Shown here: positions 1-8,175 of the stretch, one piece after another
Layout: each line of letters starts with the position of its first letter
How positions within the stretch are numbered: position 1 is the first letter of the stretch
Assembly (NCBI GenBank): GCA_963513935.1
Contig: OY740767.1
Coordinates: forward strand, 151,596,431-151,660,430
Length of the DNA stretch: 64,000 nt
From: Aphrophora alni
Taxonomy: Eukaryota > Arthropoda > Insecta > Hemiptera > Aphrophoridae
Direction: 5' to 3'
Translations under genes and position numbers: made by a program
Notes under the pieces: model-generated
Seen by the model: the letters and a program-made list of their open reading frames with translations, nothing else
What the model was told of the DNA's origin: nothing
The model's database searches: none

Positions 1-288
1 GACGTTTCCACTATGTACGAAATGTATACGCGTTTTCAACAATCGTATTACATGCGTGAATCATCCCCGTCCCTCGATTTAGAGACATTTAATACTCGCG
101 CCCCCATATTTGTAATAGACTGTTCCAAACAGAACGATTCCATTAAATCGGGCCCCGTGGACGTACGCCTGGAAATAGAGGCGAGTGAAAATATACCGGC
201 CAATACTACAGCCTACTGTCTCATTCTACACGACTCGCATATCGTGTACAATCTCCTCTCGGGTACAGTCAAAAAGGTGATGGTATAA
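1..288 (+). CDS. Major capsid protein, C-terminal part (Polinton/adintovirus-type double jelly roll), truncated by the window edge
   Basis: The frame is open from base 1 and ends at TAA 286-288, so only about the last 95 residues are visible and the true start lies outside the window. The visible part holds a Tyr/Met-rich stretch (MYEMYTRFQQSYYMRES), then a beta-rich module with APIFVIDCSKQ, VDVRLEIEASE and NIPANTTAYCLILHD. This hydrophobic/polar alternation and wording match, from family knowledge, the C-terminus of the double jelly-roll major capsid protein of Polinton/Maverick elements and adintoviruses; no search was run. Such proteins form the icosahedral shell. It is followed 77 bp downstream by another unspliced ORF on the same strand, as in a compact viral late block. 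No stop or frameshift is visible. The alternative is an unrelated beta-rich protein, which I consider less likely. Confidence 0.68.
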   Translation, partial: DVSTMYEMYTRFQQSYYMRESSPSLDLETFNTRAPIFVIDCSKQNDSIKSGPVDVRLEIEASENIPANTTAYCLILHDSHIVYNLLSGTVKKVMV

Positions 289-365
289 TTGCGCATGCGC
301 ACAGTCTCTCTCTCTCTTATAACACGATACCACTCGACGGTCCAATCATTCGCTGACGGGACATC

Positions 366-833
366 ATGTGCACCACATACCCGGGAGTCGTTCACGCTTT
401 CCTCAGGCTCGTGCCTAGGGATAGATTATCCGATTTAGAGGACTTGATTGACGAAGACACGCTATATTCATTCGAACCTAATGAAATAGAAGATGAGTTG
501 ACCTTGGCATTCACAGACTACCTCTACGAAAACGATAAATTTCATGTCGAAAGGTCACAAGTATCGGAACACGTCCATACAGCTTTAAAGAGTCGGCTAT
601 CTTCGGGTAACAACGTGCTCGGCTGTTCTACAGATTCAGTTTACGTTTTAGTGGGTGGGGTGGGGTTGGTTTATCGTAACCATTATTGTGTCACCTGTAG
701 AGAGGAGGATATAAGCGATGTAAAATACTATCAATTCGATTTCGATGATCCTCGTCTACACGAGTTCCCATTGGTTCAAATCGAACCGGAACTTGAAGAC
801 GGTTGTTTCTACTATCAAAGTAGTCAGTTTTAA
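366..833 (+). CDS. Uncharacterised viral-type protein, 155 aa
   Basis: This is an intact single-exon ORF of 155 residues starting at ATG 366, between the capsid fragment (77 bp upstream) and the next ORF (21 bp downstream). The protein is acidic: Asp/Glu cluster in residues 20-60 (DLEDLIDEDTLYSFEPNEIEDE) and again at the C-terminus (QIEPELEDG). It has no signal peptide or membrane segment. A central Gly/Val segment (VYVLVGGVGLVYRNHYCVTC) includes a Cys-x2-Cys pair too isolated to call a zinc site. I do not recognise a family. Tight packing, lack of introns and shared strand suggest it belongs to the same integrated virus as the capsid gene. It may be a minor virion or accessory protein, but that is inference from position only. 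Confidence 0.6.
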   Translation: MCTTYPGVVHAFLRLVPRDRLSDLEDLIDEDTLYSFEPNEIEDELTLAFTDYLYENDKFHVERSQVSEHVHTALKSRLSSGNNVLGCSTDSVYVLVGGVGLVYRNHYCVTCREEDISDVKYYQFDFDDPRLHEFPLVQIEPELEDGCFYYQSSQF

Positions 834-854
834 CTTTCTCCGTCAGTCGAGACC

Positions 855-1427
855 ATGGATCCGAGCAGGATGGACGTGGAGAGAGCTCCTACCAAGCGTC
901 AGGTACCACCTAACCTCCCTTTGGGAATTTTTCTTAAATCTGTTCATTTCTTAAACAGCGAGTGCACTAAATTCATAGCAACCGGTTTATTTCAACATAC
1001 GGGTTTCACTCTAGGGCTTTTGGTACAGAGCGGTAAAAAATTTGTTTACTTTACGCACGGACAGTTTGACGAAATTTCTATTCACCTTAAAGCTATATCG
1101 GCAGCACTCAACAGTAAGAGTACGTTAAAATTCAACTTGAGTACCGGTGATATAATATTGCGCAATATTTTCGGCAAACGTTACGTTCAATTGTACGATG
1201 GGCAACATTGTATGACCTTGAACGCCGACGAATGGAAGCTACTGGAGGAGAGTATGCCGCTCGTGTCCAGACGTGTCGCCGAATTGTTTTATATCGAGAA
1301 AGATTTACGCTCGTACATCATTGAGGTCTTGGCCAGCGACGAGCTCGTATCTAGCACTCTCCCCGAAGCGGACAGACTGTACGACGAAGTGAGCTTGTTT
1401 AAAAAACATGCAAGTGGGGCTAGTTGA
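855..1427 (+). CDS. Viral-type protein, 190 aa, possible PC4-like ssDNA-binding domain
   Basis: Intact 190-residue ORF; ATG 855 sits in a good initiation context (gaccATGG). Residues from about 97 to 148 show a pattern like the C-terminal domain of transcriptional coactivator PC4: a beta strand with a basic Gly-Lys-Arg turn (FGKRYVQLYDG), a strand ending in MTLNADEW, then an amphipathic helix (KLLEESMPLVSRRVAELF). In PC4 the strands bind single-stranded DNA and the x-W-x2-L helix mediates dimerisation. The N-terminal part (LGIFLKSVHFLNSECTKF and following) is not recognised. The last 20 bp overlap the next ORF in another frame, typical of compact viral genomes. The PC4 assignment is by eye only; a DNA-binding role in replication or late transcription would fit but is not shown. 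Confidence 0.6.
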   Translation: MDPSRMDVERAPTKRQVPPNLPLGIFLKSVHFLNSECTKFIATGLFQHTGFTLGLLVQSGKKFVYFTHGQFDEISIHLKAISAALNSKSTLKFNLSTGDIILRNIFGKRYVQLYDGQHCMTLNADEWKLLEESMPLVSRRVAELFYIEKDLRSYIIEVLASDELVSSTLPEADRLYDEVSLFKKHASGAS

Positions 1428-1857
1428 ATTTCACGCGTTTCACGATAACGATAACAAGTATATCGTCAAAGAATTGGCAATCGTCGGTGATCATTTTCAC
1501 AGTATCACGGTGTTCAAACCGCCGTACAATTTTTCCCTACTTAACGATAAATCGCAAAGATCGGCTCGTTGGTTACAATCTCGTTTCCACTATATCAGAT
1601 GGGATGAAGGAGGTGTACCTTACAACGAGGACACGATACGCACTTTGTGCAAACCTTTTGCAATAATTTTCACCAAAGGATTGGAAAAAGCTCAATTTCT
1701 GAGACAATTTCATCCTCGTGTGATGGAATTACCTCAGGAGGAGAAATTCTCCCATAGTAGAGACATTAAATGTTTATTACCACAACATAATAGTAACTTA
1801 GATAGTAAATGTGCACTAAAAAGTGCTAAAAGTTATTACGATCTACTACTTGCCTAA
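1408..1857 (+). CDS. Uncharacterised mobile-element/virus-associated protein, 149 aa
   Basis: Intact ORF of 149 residues, ATG at 1408, overlapping the end of the previous gene by 20 bp in a different frame. The layout is an N-terminal VEFHAF followed by KYIVKELAIVGD, then VFKPPYNFSLL, an aromatic patch (WLQSRFHYIRWDEGG), a hydrophobic strand AIIFTKGLEKAQFLR, and a C-terminal Cys-Leu-Leu-Pro-Gln-His ... Cys-Ala-Leu segment. This order (acidic first strand, KELA, FKPP, strand with TKG, late Cys/His) recalls small RNase H-fold-like proteins I have seen in arthropod mobile DNA, but I cannot name the family. It shows no membrane segment. It belongs to the same rightward block as the capsid gene and is the last ORF before the repeat-flanked IAP. 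Confidence 0.58.
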   Translation: MQVGLVEFHAFHDNDNKYIVKELAIVGDHFHSITVFKPPYNFSLLNDKSQRSARWLQSRFHYIRWDEGGVPYNEDTIRTLCKPFAIIFTKGLEKAQFLRQFHPRVMELPQEEKFSHSRDIKCLLPQHNSNLDSKCALKSAKSYYDLLLA

Positions 1858-2169
1858 AAGACGCGGGGACGGTATGAAGATACCCGACCGGCATCTGTGT
1901 GTGTGTGTGTGTGTGTGTGCCCTCTGGCGTGGACCTAAAAATCCCGCAAGGCCGTATGGAGGTCCCTGGAGCGGAGTTGATTCTCCCGTAAACCTGTTTG
2001 AAGGTCACTGGCGCAGTCGAAAGACTTGATAAACCTTGAATGAGACACAATATTGGGCAAGAGGTACAAGTAACAACTTTTGAAAAAAAAATTAAAAAAA
2101 ATAATAAAAATATTAAAAAAATAAATAAAAAAATTAAAAAATATTAAAAAAAAAAAATAAAAAATAAAA
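1858..2169. other. Non-coding interval with hairpins, (GT)n and an A-rich tract
   Basis: No credible ORF. A small hairpin GGTAT-gaag-ATACC lies at 1870-1883, a (GT)n run at about 1898-1919, and an imperfect hairpin with GGACCT...AGGTCC arms at about 1932-1966. From about 2080 to 2169 the DNA is almost purely A with scattered T, ending at the first copy of the hairpin repeat. It may hold the polyadenylation region of the upstream block, but no signal is singled out. Confidence 0.5.
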
Positions 2170-2233
2170 TGGGGACCACAGTTTTGTAATGGAGTGGTGG
2201 TCACAGGGAATAGCGATGGATTGGAGCTATTCC
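2170..2233 (+). repeat. Hairpin-forming direct repeat, copy 1 (upstream of the IAP gene)
   Basis: Begins ggggaccac and ends gctattcc. It folds as two successive hairpins: GACCAC...GTGGTC, then GGAATAGC...GCTATTCC with an 11-nt loop (an exact 8-bp stem). A second copy sits at 2877-2949 just after the IAP stop codon. The two copies keep both stems while their loops differ in length and sequence, which suggests the structure matters. Confidence 0.8.
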
Positions 2234-2369
2234 CACAAGGGGGTAAGCCTTCTGCTTGCCCCCGGCTTGTAATGTGGGCACGAGGTACGTATGTATCACG
2301 TGACGGTTCCAACCCCGTGAAAACACAGAGGACAAGTTTCAGTATCGAGTGGAGACGACAGCAGAGAAC

Positions 2370-2861
2370 ATGTGGACGGATTGTATCGCTCTAGTGAATG
2401 TACGTCACAGTGCATACTCTACGTACGCTGCGCGATTGAGTACCTATTCAAATTGGAAACACCCCTTGTCGCCGATCAAATTGTCCGAAGCCGGCTTTTT
2501 TTATCTTGGCATTGAAGATCGTGTATGCTGTTATGCATGCGGCTTGGGTCTCAAAGATTGGGAGCCGAGCGAAGACCCTATAAGCGAACATACCCTTTGG
2601 GCTTTGGGACGGTGCCATTACATAAAGGCTTTGGAACATGTTCGTCGAAAATCTTCGACTACAGCTCGGAATAACACCATCACCACCGACTCTAAGCAAA
2701 ACGATACTCTGTCGTGTAAAATTTGCTACGAGAGGGATATAGAGGTAGTTTTTTTACCCTGTGGTCATTTACTATCCTGTTACAATTGCTCGCTAAAATT
2801 AGAACGTTGCGGCTTATGTAGAGAACCGATAGTCGGTAACGTGCGTGTCTATTTTACCTAG
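2370..2861 (+). CDS. iap: Inhibitor of apoptosis protein (one BIR + RING), 163 aa, viral type
   Basis: The first in-frame ATG is at 2370 (an upstream GTG at 2349 is also in frame); the protein is 163 residues. Residues about 13-86 form one BIR domain with zinc ligands Cys54, Cys57, His74 and Cys82, including AGFFYLG, DRVCCYACG and the Trp-containing segment KDWEPSEDP. Residues about 116-152 form a C3HC4 RING: Cys116, Cys119, Cys131, His133, Cys137, Cys140, Cys147, Cys150. In IAPs the BIR binds caspases or IAP antagonists and the RING acts as a ubiquitin ligase, blocking apoptosis. The size and single-BIR layout resemble compact viral IAPs, and large DNA viruses often carry captured host iap genes. 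Oddity: seven residues separate the BIR His from the last Cys, where six is usual. The gene is intronless and flanked on both sides by the hairpin repeat. Confidence 0.93.
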   Translation: MWTDCIALVNVRHSAYSTYAARLSTYSNWKHPLSPIKLSEAGFFYLGIEDRVCCYACGLGLKDWEPSEDPISEHTLWALGRCHYIKALEHVRRKSSTTARNNTITTDSKQNDTLSCKICYERDIEVVFLPCGHLLSCYNCSLKLERCGLCREPIVGNVRVYFT

Positions 2862-2876
2862 CGGACAATAGAATTT

Positions 2877-2949
2877 TGGGGACCACAATAATTATGTAAT
2901 GGATTGGTGGTGGTGGTCACAGGGAATAGCGTTGGATTGGGGCTATTCC
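2877..2949 (+). repeat. Hairpin-forming direct repeat, copy 2 (downstream of the IAP gene)
   Basis: Starts 15 bp after the IAP stop codon with the same ggggaccac and ends with the same gctattcc stem. Relative to copy 1 it has a longer first loop and an extra tggtgg expansion, but both stems are preserved. Confidence 0.8.
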
Positions 2950-3087
2950 TAAAGTTTACAGTGTAGAGGTCCTTCCATCACCAGCTAGAGCCTATAGCCC
3001 TCAGATGGGCCAGGGTAGCCGCCTCCCGGTGTCGTTAAGATTCCCTCTAAAAGAGGCCTACCGTCACTTTTACACCTTTGACGAGGG
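2950..3087. other. Convergent intergenic interval
   Basis: Non-coding stretch between the rightward IAP gene and the leftward acidic protein. It is GC-richer than host DNA and contains a small cctcta-aa-agagg-type hairpin near 3042-3056. No terminator or polyadenylation signal is identified. Confidence 0.4.
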
Positions 3088-3757
3088 TTACATATTCCGT
3101 AGAATTTCCTCCATTTCTTCCTCGGATATTCCTATCTCAAGGCTTTCATCCTCCTGAAAAATCGGAAGAGCTTCTAGCGGAGTATCCTGCTCGAGGTACT
3201 GAAATAAATCAGATACCTCTGGCAAGTTTTCTGTAGTGTTGTTGTTGTTGTTGTTGTTGCTGTTGATGTTGTTGTTGCTGTTGTTGTGATCCGGGATATT
3301 CTGCTCGAAGTACTGGAGTATATCCAGTATTTCTTGTAGACTATCCTGGTTCGTTGTGTGTGTGTTGGACTTGTGTAATGTGTCATCTACTAGTACTCCC
3401 TGTAGAAGAGTACGTACCTCGTCTAAAATCTCCAACTCTGTTAATGGTTGTGTAGTTGGAGACAATGGTGGTGTATGTGGTGAAAGTGGTTGTGGTGTAG
3501 GTGGTCTTGAGAACGGGTGTGGTCGGCGCGGCCTCGGTGTGTATGGTGGTGGTGGGGTTAGTCGTCTCCCCGGTGTGGGCTGTGGTGGAAGGATCGGCAG
3601 CGTAGGCTCTATTGGAGCGACCGATGACAATCCAATACGATCTGAGCCGCTAGTACCGTCCTCGTTAACTCTCCTAAAGTTAACGGAGGAACTATACTCC
3701 CACTCGACCCAGGTGAATCCTGCCCGTTGCAGAGCTTGGAAAGAGTTCCTCAAGTCC
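3088..3757 (-). CDS. Pro/Asn-rich acidic protein, C-terminal exon or 5'-truncated gene
   Basis: The minus-strand frame is open over about 223 residues and ends at 3088, but no ATG starts it; the only in-frame ATGs are in the last few codons. On the minus strand the sequence ttaccttgcag|G, a good 3' splice site after a T-rich stretch, ends at 3758, so this may be the last exon of a spliced gene. Alternatively its 5' end was lost to the repeat array beginning at about 3780. Composition: a globular-looking start (SFQALQRAGFTWVEWEY), a Pro-rich linker (about residues 45-100), an Asn-rich run encoded by GTT-type repeats, and an acidic tail (EDESLEIGISEEEMEEILRN). A short motif is duplicated around the Asn run: ILDILQYFEQNIP and VSDLFQYLEQDTP. 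It resembles a modular adaptor or transactivator. The family is not recognised. Confidence 0.5.
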
Positions 3758-3779
3758 CTGCAAGGTAATGTAGCAAATT

Positions 3780-3971
3780 AGAGAATAATGAACTGGGAAA
3801 TTTAAAAGTTCTTAGCATAAATGTCAATCTAACCTGAAATATTACATACAAATTATTAACACCGAATGCTTACTAGCGTAAGTGTTGGATAGGGTGTATA
3901 AATGTTAAACAAACCAATACATTCAATACTTGATATAATTTTATAAATTCCTGAAAGATCAAAAGTTGGTC

Positions 3972-4018
<47 letters not shown>

Positions 4019-5052
4019 TGATCTAATCCAATACTTGATAAAATTATAAAAAGTCCTGAAAGATCAAAAGTTGGTCAAAAGAGAGAGAGAGAGAGAGTGA
4101 ATAAGTACAACTTAAAAAATTCTTAACATAAATGTGAACCTGAAATATGAAAATTCTTAACAAAAAAAAAAAAAAAAAAAATGTCACCCTGAAATATGAA
4201 AAATTCTTAACATAAATGTTAAACAAACTTGAAATAATACACGAACAATTCTTAACATAAATGTTAAACTAAATTCTTAAATGTTAGACTTGAAAATTCT
4301 TAACATAAATGTGAACCTGAAATATGAAAATTCTTAACAAAAAAAAAAAAAAATGTCACCCTGAAATATGAAAAATTCTTAACATAAATGTTAAACAAAC
4401 TTGAAATAATACACGAACAATTCTTAACATAAATGTTAAACTAAATTCTTAAATGTTAGACTTGAAAATTCTTAACAATAATGTCAACCTGAAATATGAA
4501 AAATTCTTAACATAAATGTTAAACAAACTTGAAATAATACATGAACAATTCTTAACAAGATTAAGTTAGAGGATATTATAACTCAATACTTGATATAAAT
4601 TTATAAATGAGAAAAAGAAAGTGATCTAATCCAATACTTGATAAAATTTTAAAAAGTCTTGAATGATCAAAAGTTGGTCAAGAGAGAGAGAGAGAGTAGA
4701 ATTAATTTGATTACACTTACTGCTTAGTTTATTTTTGGTACAACATACATAAAAAAAAAATATCAGTCGATATGTAGATTAAGTTAGAGGATATTATAAC
4801 TCAATACTTGAAATAAATTTATAAATGAGAAAAAGAAAGTGATCTAACCCAATACCTGATAAAATTTTAAAAAGTCTTGAATGATCAAAAGTTGGTCAAG
4901 AGAGAGAGAGAAAGTAGAATTAATTTGATTACACTCACTGCTTAGTTTATTTTTGGTACAACATACATGTTAAAATATATATAAACATATAAAGTTTATA
5001 AAAATACAAAAAAAAATAAATAATAAATAAAGAAAATATCAGTCGATATGTA
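3780..5052. repeat. Left outer part of the fold-back array: tandem degenerate repeats
   Basis: From about 3780 to 4556 the DNA is built of degenerate copies of attcttaacataaatg units, with larger repeats spaced about 172 and 128 bp (aaacaaacttgaaataat at 4221, 4393 and 4521) and a (GA)n run near 3977-4015. From 4559 the regular units begin with gattaagttagagg (starts at 4559, 4777 and 5053). Short ORF-like stretches here are chance products. Confidence 0.8.
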
Positions 5053-5853
5053 GATTAAGTTAGAGGATATTATAACTCAATACTTGATATAAATTTATAA
5101 ATGAGAAAAAGAAAGTGATCTAACCCAATACTTGATAAAATTTTAAAAAGTCTTGAATGATCATGGTCAAGAGAGAGAGAGAGAGAGAGTAGAATTATTA
5201 CACTTACTGCTTAGTTTATTTTTGGTACAACATACATAAAAAAAAATATCAGTCGATATGTAGATTAAGTTAGAGGATATTATAACTCAATACTTGATAT
5301 AAATTTATAAATGAGAAAAGGAAAGTGATCTAACCCAATACTTGATAAAATTTTAAAAAGTCTTGAATGATCAAAAGTTGGTCAAGAGAGAGAGAGAAAG
5401 TAGAATTAATTTGATTACACTCACTGCTTAGTTTATTTTTGGTACAACATACATGTTAAAATATATATAAACATATAAAGTTTATAAAAATACAAAAAAA
5501 AATAATAAATAAAGAAAATATCAGTCGATATGTAGATTAAGTTAGAGGATATTATAACTCAATACTTGATATAAATTTATAAATGAGAAAAAGAAAGTGA
5601 TCTAACCCAATACTTGATAAAATTTTAAAAAGTCTTGAATGATCAAAAGTTGGTCAAGAGAGAAAGTACAATTAATTTGATTATGTTAAAATAATCTCTC
5701 AAAGTCTATTTACCTAAAGTTTATAGAAATACAGGAAAATATAATAAATAAAGAAAATATCAGTCGTTATGTAGGTTAAGAGTAGATTATAACTCAATAC
5801 TTGATATAAATTTATAAATTCCTGAACGATCAAAAGAGAAAAAGGAAAGTGAT
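5053..5853 (+). repeat. Fold-back element, left arm (801 bp)
   Basis: Three subunits starting with gattaagttagagg-type sequence at 5053, 5263 and 5535, plus a diverged one at 5774. Each carries aaagttggtcaagagaga and gaaagtgatctaaccca segments. The reverse complement of this whole arm, with matching subunit spacing (239, 271-272 and 210 bp), forms the right arm at 6726-7525. Confidence 0.88.
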
Positions 5854-6725
5854 CTAACCCAATACTTGATACAATTTTAAAATATATTTTTATAAGTCAA
5901 CATAAATGTTAAACTAGCACTCAATGTCTATTTTCCTAAAGTTTATAAAAATACAAGAAAATAAAGAAAATATCAGTCGAAATGTTGAATGATCAGAAGT
6001 TGGTCAAGGGAGAAATATTAAGATTCTTAACACCAAACTAACCTCTCTACAAGTCCACGGATCCTTTCAGCATTCTCTGCGATGTATCGAAGCACTCCAT
6101 CGTTGTCGGATGACATCATCCTAACATTGATCCAATGCCTCTCACAAGGTTGGTTGCGTTTGGAAGACATTCTCGCTCTAACTGTGATAATTGAAGTCTT
6201 AACCGACACTACTTATAGTGTTAGCGTTGTGAAATATCGGATAAGTTATAGTCGACCCGAATCTCAATGCATACATTTATTCCATGCATAACGATTAACA
6301 CATATTTTAGTTCCGTTAGATTACAAAATTATTCGCAGTTTATCATATTCACGATTTCCTTGATTGACTTGTAAAGTGAATAATTGGCAATTATTTATTG
6401 TTGTCGGAGATGATTGCCTAAGAGGAAATAAATCAGCATTGTTAACTTGCCCTATGTGAACTTTCATTTTGACCTACTTGACCTTAGATTGTTTTGTAAT
6501 CGTAAATAACTAGCAATTATTTAAATCTCTCTACTTTGTGTTGGTGAGAAAATATCTTTTTGTCACCCAGGCTGTGTGTACTGTTGACGAATGTTCAAAA
6601 TTTGCATGCCTGCTTAATTACGAAATAGAAAATAAAATAACTAATGATACTAATAATAAAAAATTAAGGTATTATATAATAACAATTACAAAATACATAA
6701 AATACACTCGTAGTAAAAATAAAAA
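5854..6725. other. Spacer between the fold-back arms
   Basis: 872 bp of AT-rich sequence between the inverted arms. It includes a slightly GC-richer part at about 6030-6260 with short ORFs on both strands. I see no conserved domain in either, so no transposase can be assigned. Confidence 0.6.
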
Positions 6726-7525
6726 ATCACTTTCCTTTTTCTCTTTTGATCGTTCAGGAATTTATAAATTTATATCAAGTATTGAGTTATAATCTACTCT
6801 TAACCTACATAACGACTGATATTTTCTTTATTTATTATATTTTCCTGTATTTCTATAAACTTTAGGTAAATAGACTTTGAGAGATTATTTTAACATAATC
6901 AAATTAATTGTACTTTCTCTCTTGACCAACTTTTGATCATTCAAGACTTTTTAAAATTTTATCAAGTATTGGGTTAGATCACTTTCTTTTTCTCATTTAT
7001 AAATTTATATCAAGTATTGAGTTATAATATCCTCTAACTTAATCTACATATCGACTGATATTTTCTTTATTTATTATTTTTTTTGTATTTTTATAAACTT
7101 TATATGTTTATATATATTTTAACATGTATGTTGTACCAAAAATAAACTAAGCAGTGAGTGTAATCAAATTAATTCTACTTTCTCTCTCTCTCTTGACCAA
7201 CTTTTGATCATTCAAGACTTTTTAAAATTTTATCAGGTATTGGGTTAGATCACTTTCTTTTTCTCATTTATAAATTTATTTCAAGTATTGAGTTATAATA
7301 TCCTCTAACTTAATCTACATATCGACTGATTTTTTTTTTATGTATGTTGTACCAAAAATAAACTAAGCAGTAAGTGTAATAATTCTACTTTCTCTCTCTC
7401 TCTTGACCAACTTTTGATCATTCAAGACTTTTTAAAATTTTATCAAGTATTGGGTTAGATCACTTTCTTTTTCTCATTTATAAATTTATATCAAGTATTG
7501 AGTTATAATATCCTCTAACTTAATC
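6726..7525 (-). repeat. Fold-back element, right arm (800 bp)
   Basis: Reverse complement of 5053-5853. The subunit nearest the outer end (about 7190-7315) carries two variants, ttatttcaagtattg and atcaggtattggg, that match the left-side unit starting at 4777 rather than the positionally equivalent unit at 5263. The arm is therefore a mosaic, as expected from unequal exchange or gene conversion among subunits. Confidence 0.88.
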
Positions 7526-7553
7526 TGCCTATGATTGAAAGTACAGGGTGTAC

Positions 7554-7616
7554 CCGTAACGCGAGGTGTACGCGAGTTTTTCGCGCGCGAAAAACTCGGT
7601 ACACCTCGCGTTACGG
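7554..7616. repeat. 63-bp near-perfect hairpin
   Basis: Arms ccgtaacgcgaggtgtac and gtacacctcgcgttacgg enclose a 26-bp perfect palindrome (cgagtttttcgcg / cgcgaaaaactcg), with one extra G as the only bulge. It sits 28 bp beyond the fold-back right arm and just after cagggtgta. The CpG-rich sequence differs from its AT-rich surroundings. It could be two transposon ends joined head to head. Confidence 0.85.
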
Positions 7617-7699
7617 ATCAACGTACCGTTTAACTTTTTAATATAACTATTCTTTTAAACGTCATATAATACGTTAATATATATATATACAACTTGTAA

Positions 7700-7775
7700 T
7701 ACTATGCATCATATCTAAGTAGGCAACGTGTCCGTCTTCAAATCTTAACTTCACAGGTTCGAATCCAGGAGGGGG
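7700..7775 (+). other. Possible tRNA-derived remnant (B-box-like sequence)
   Basis: A perfect B-box match (ggttcgaatcc, about 7757-7767) lies about 40 bp after a weak A-box-like tatctaagtaggc. The section between does not form a convincing anticodon arm, so this is not a functional tRNA. A decayed tRNA or SINE head is possible. Confidence 0.3.
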
Positions 7776-8175
7776 CAAACAATGGCGTCTTTCAGGTGGG
7801 CAAGGATTGGGTAAAACAACAAAATGGCGGGGCAGGGCAAGGGAAGGGGCAACAAAATGGTGTCTCCGGGGGAGGAGCAACAAGATGGCGTCTACCATGT
7901 GGGGGCAACAAAATGGCGTCTCGCAATGACGTCTACCAGGTGGGGGCAACAAAATGGCGTCTCGCAATGACGTCTACCAGGTGGGGGCAACAAAATGGCG
8001 TCTCGCAATGACGTCTACCAAGTGGGGGCAACAAAATGGCGTCGGGGAGGGGCCAGGGGGAGGGGCCAGGGGGAGGTGGGGTGGTGGGGCAAGGGGAGGG
8101 GCAAGGGGGGAGGGGCAAAGGGGGAGGGGCAAAGGGGGAGGGGCAAAGGGGGAGGGGCAAAGGGGCAAAGGGGGT
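7776..8175 (+). repeat. Two adjoining G-rich minisatellites
   Basis: Degenerate caacaaaatggcgtct units become a clean 41-bp tandem repeat (tcgcaatgacgtctacc at 7921, 7962 and 8003). From about 8044 the sequence passes into a roughly 15-bp repeat, aggggcaaaggggg. The second part has many closely spaced runs of four to six G and could form G-quadruplexes on the plus strand. All reading frames stay open because of the composition, so the long frames across it are not evidence of genes. Confidence 0.85.

Noticed and set aside
3240..3290. GTT trinucleotide repeat as an independent microsatellite
   Set aside because: It lies in frame within the minus-strand acidic protein, encoding its Asn run, so it is reported with that gene.
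7700..7775. Functional tRNA gene at the ggttcgaatcc B box
   Set aside because: No acceptor or anticodon stem can be formed; kept only as a possible tRNA-derived remnant.
7776..8170. Overlapping Gly/Arg/Lys-rich and Pro-rich frames on both strands
   Set aside because: Composition artefacts of the G-rich minisatellites; only the part after 8172 in one frame looks protein-like.
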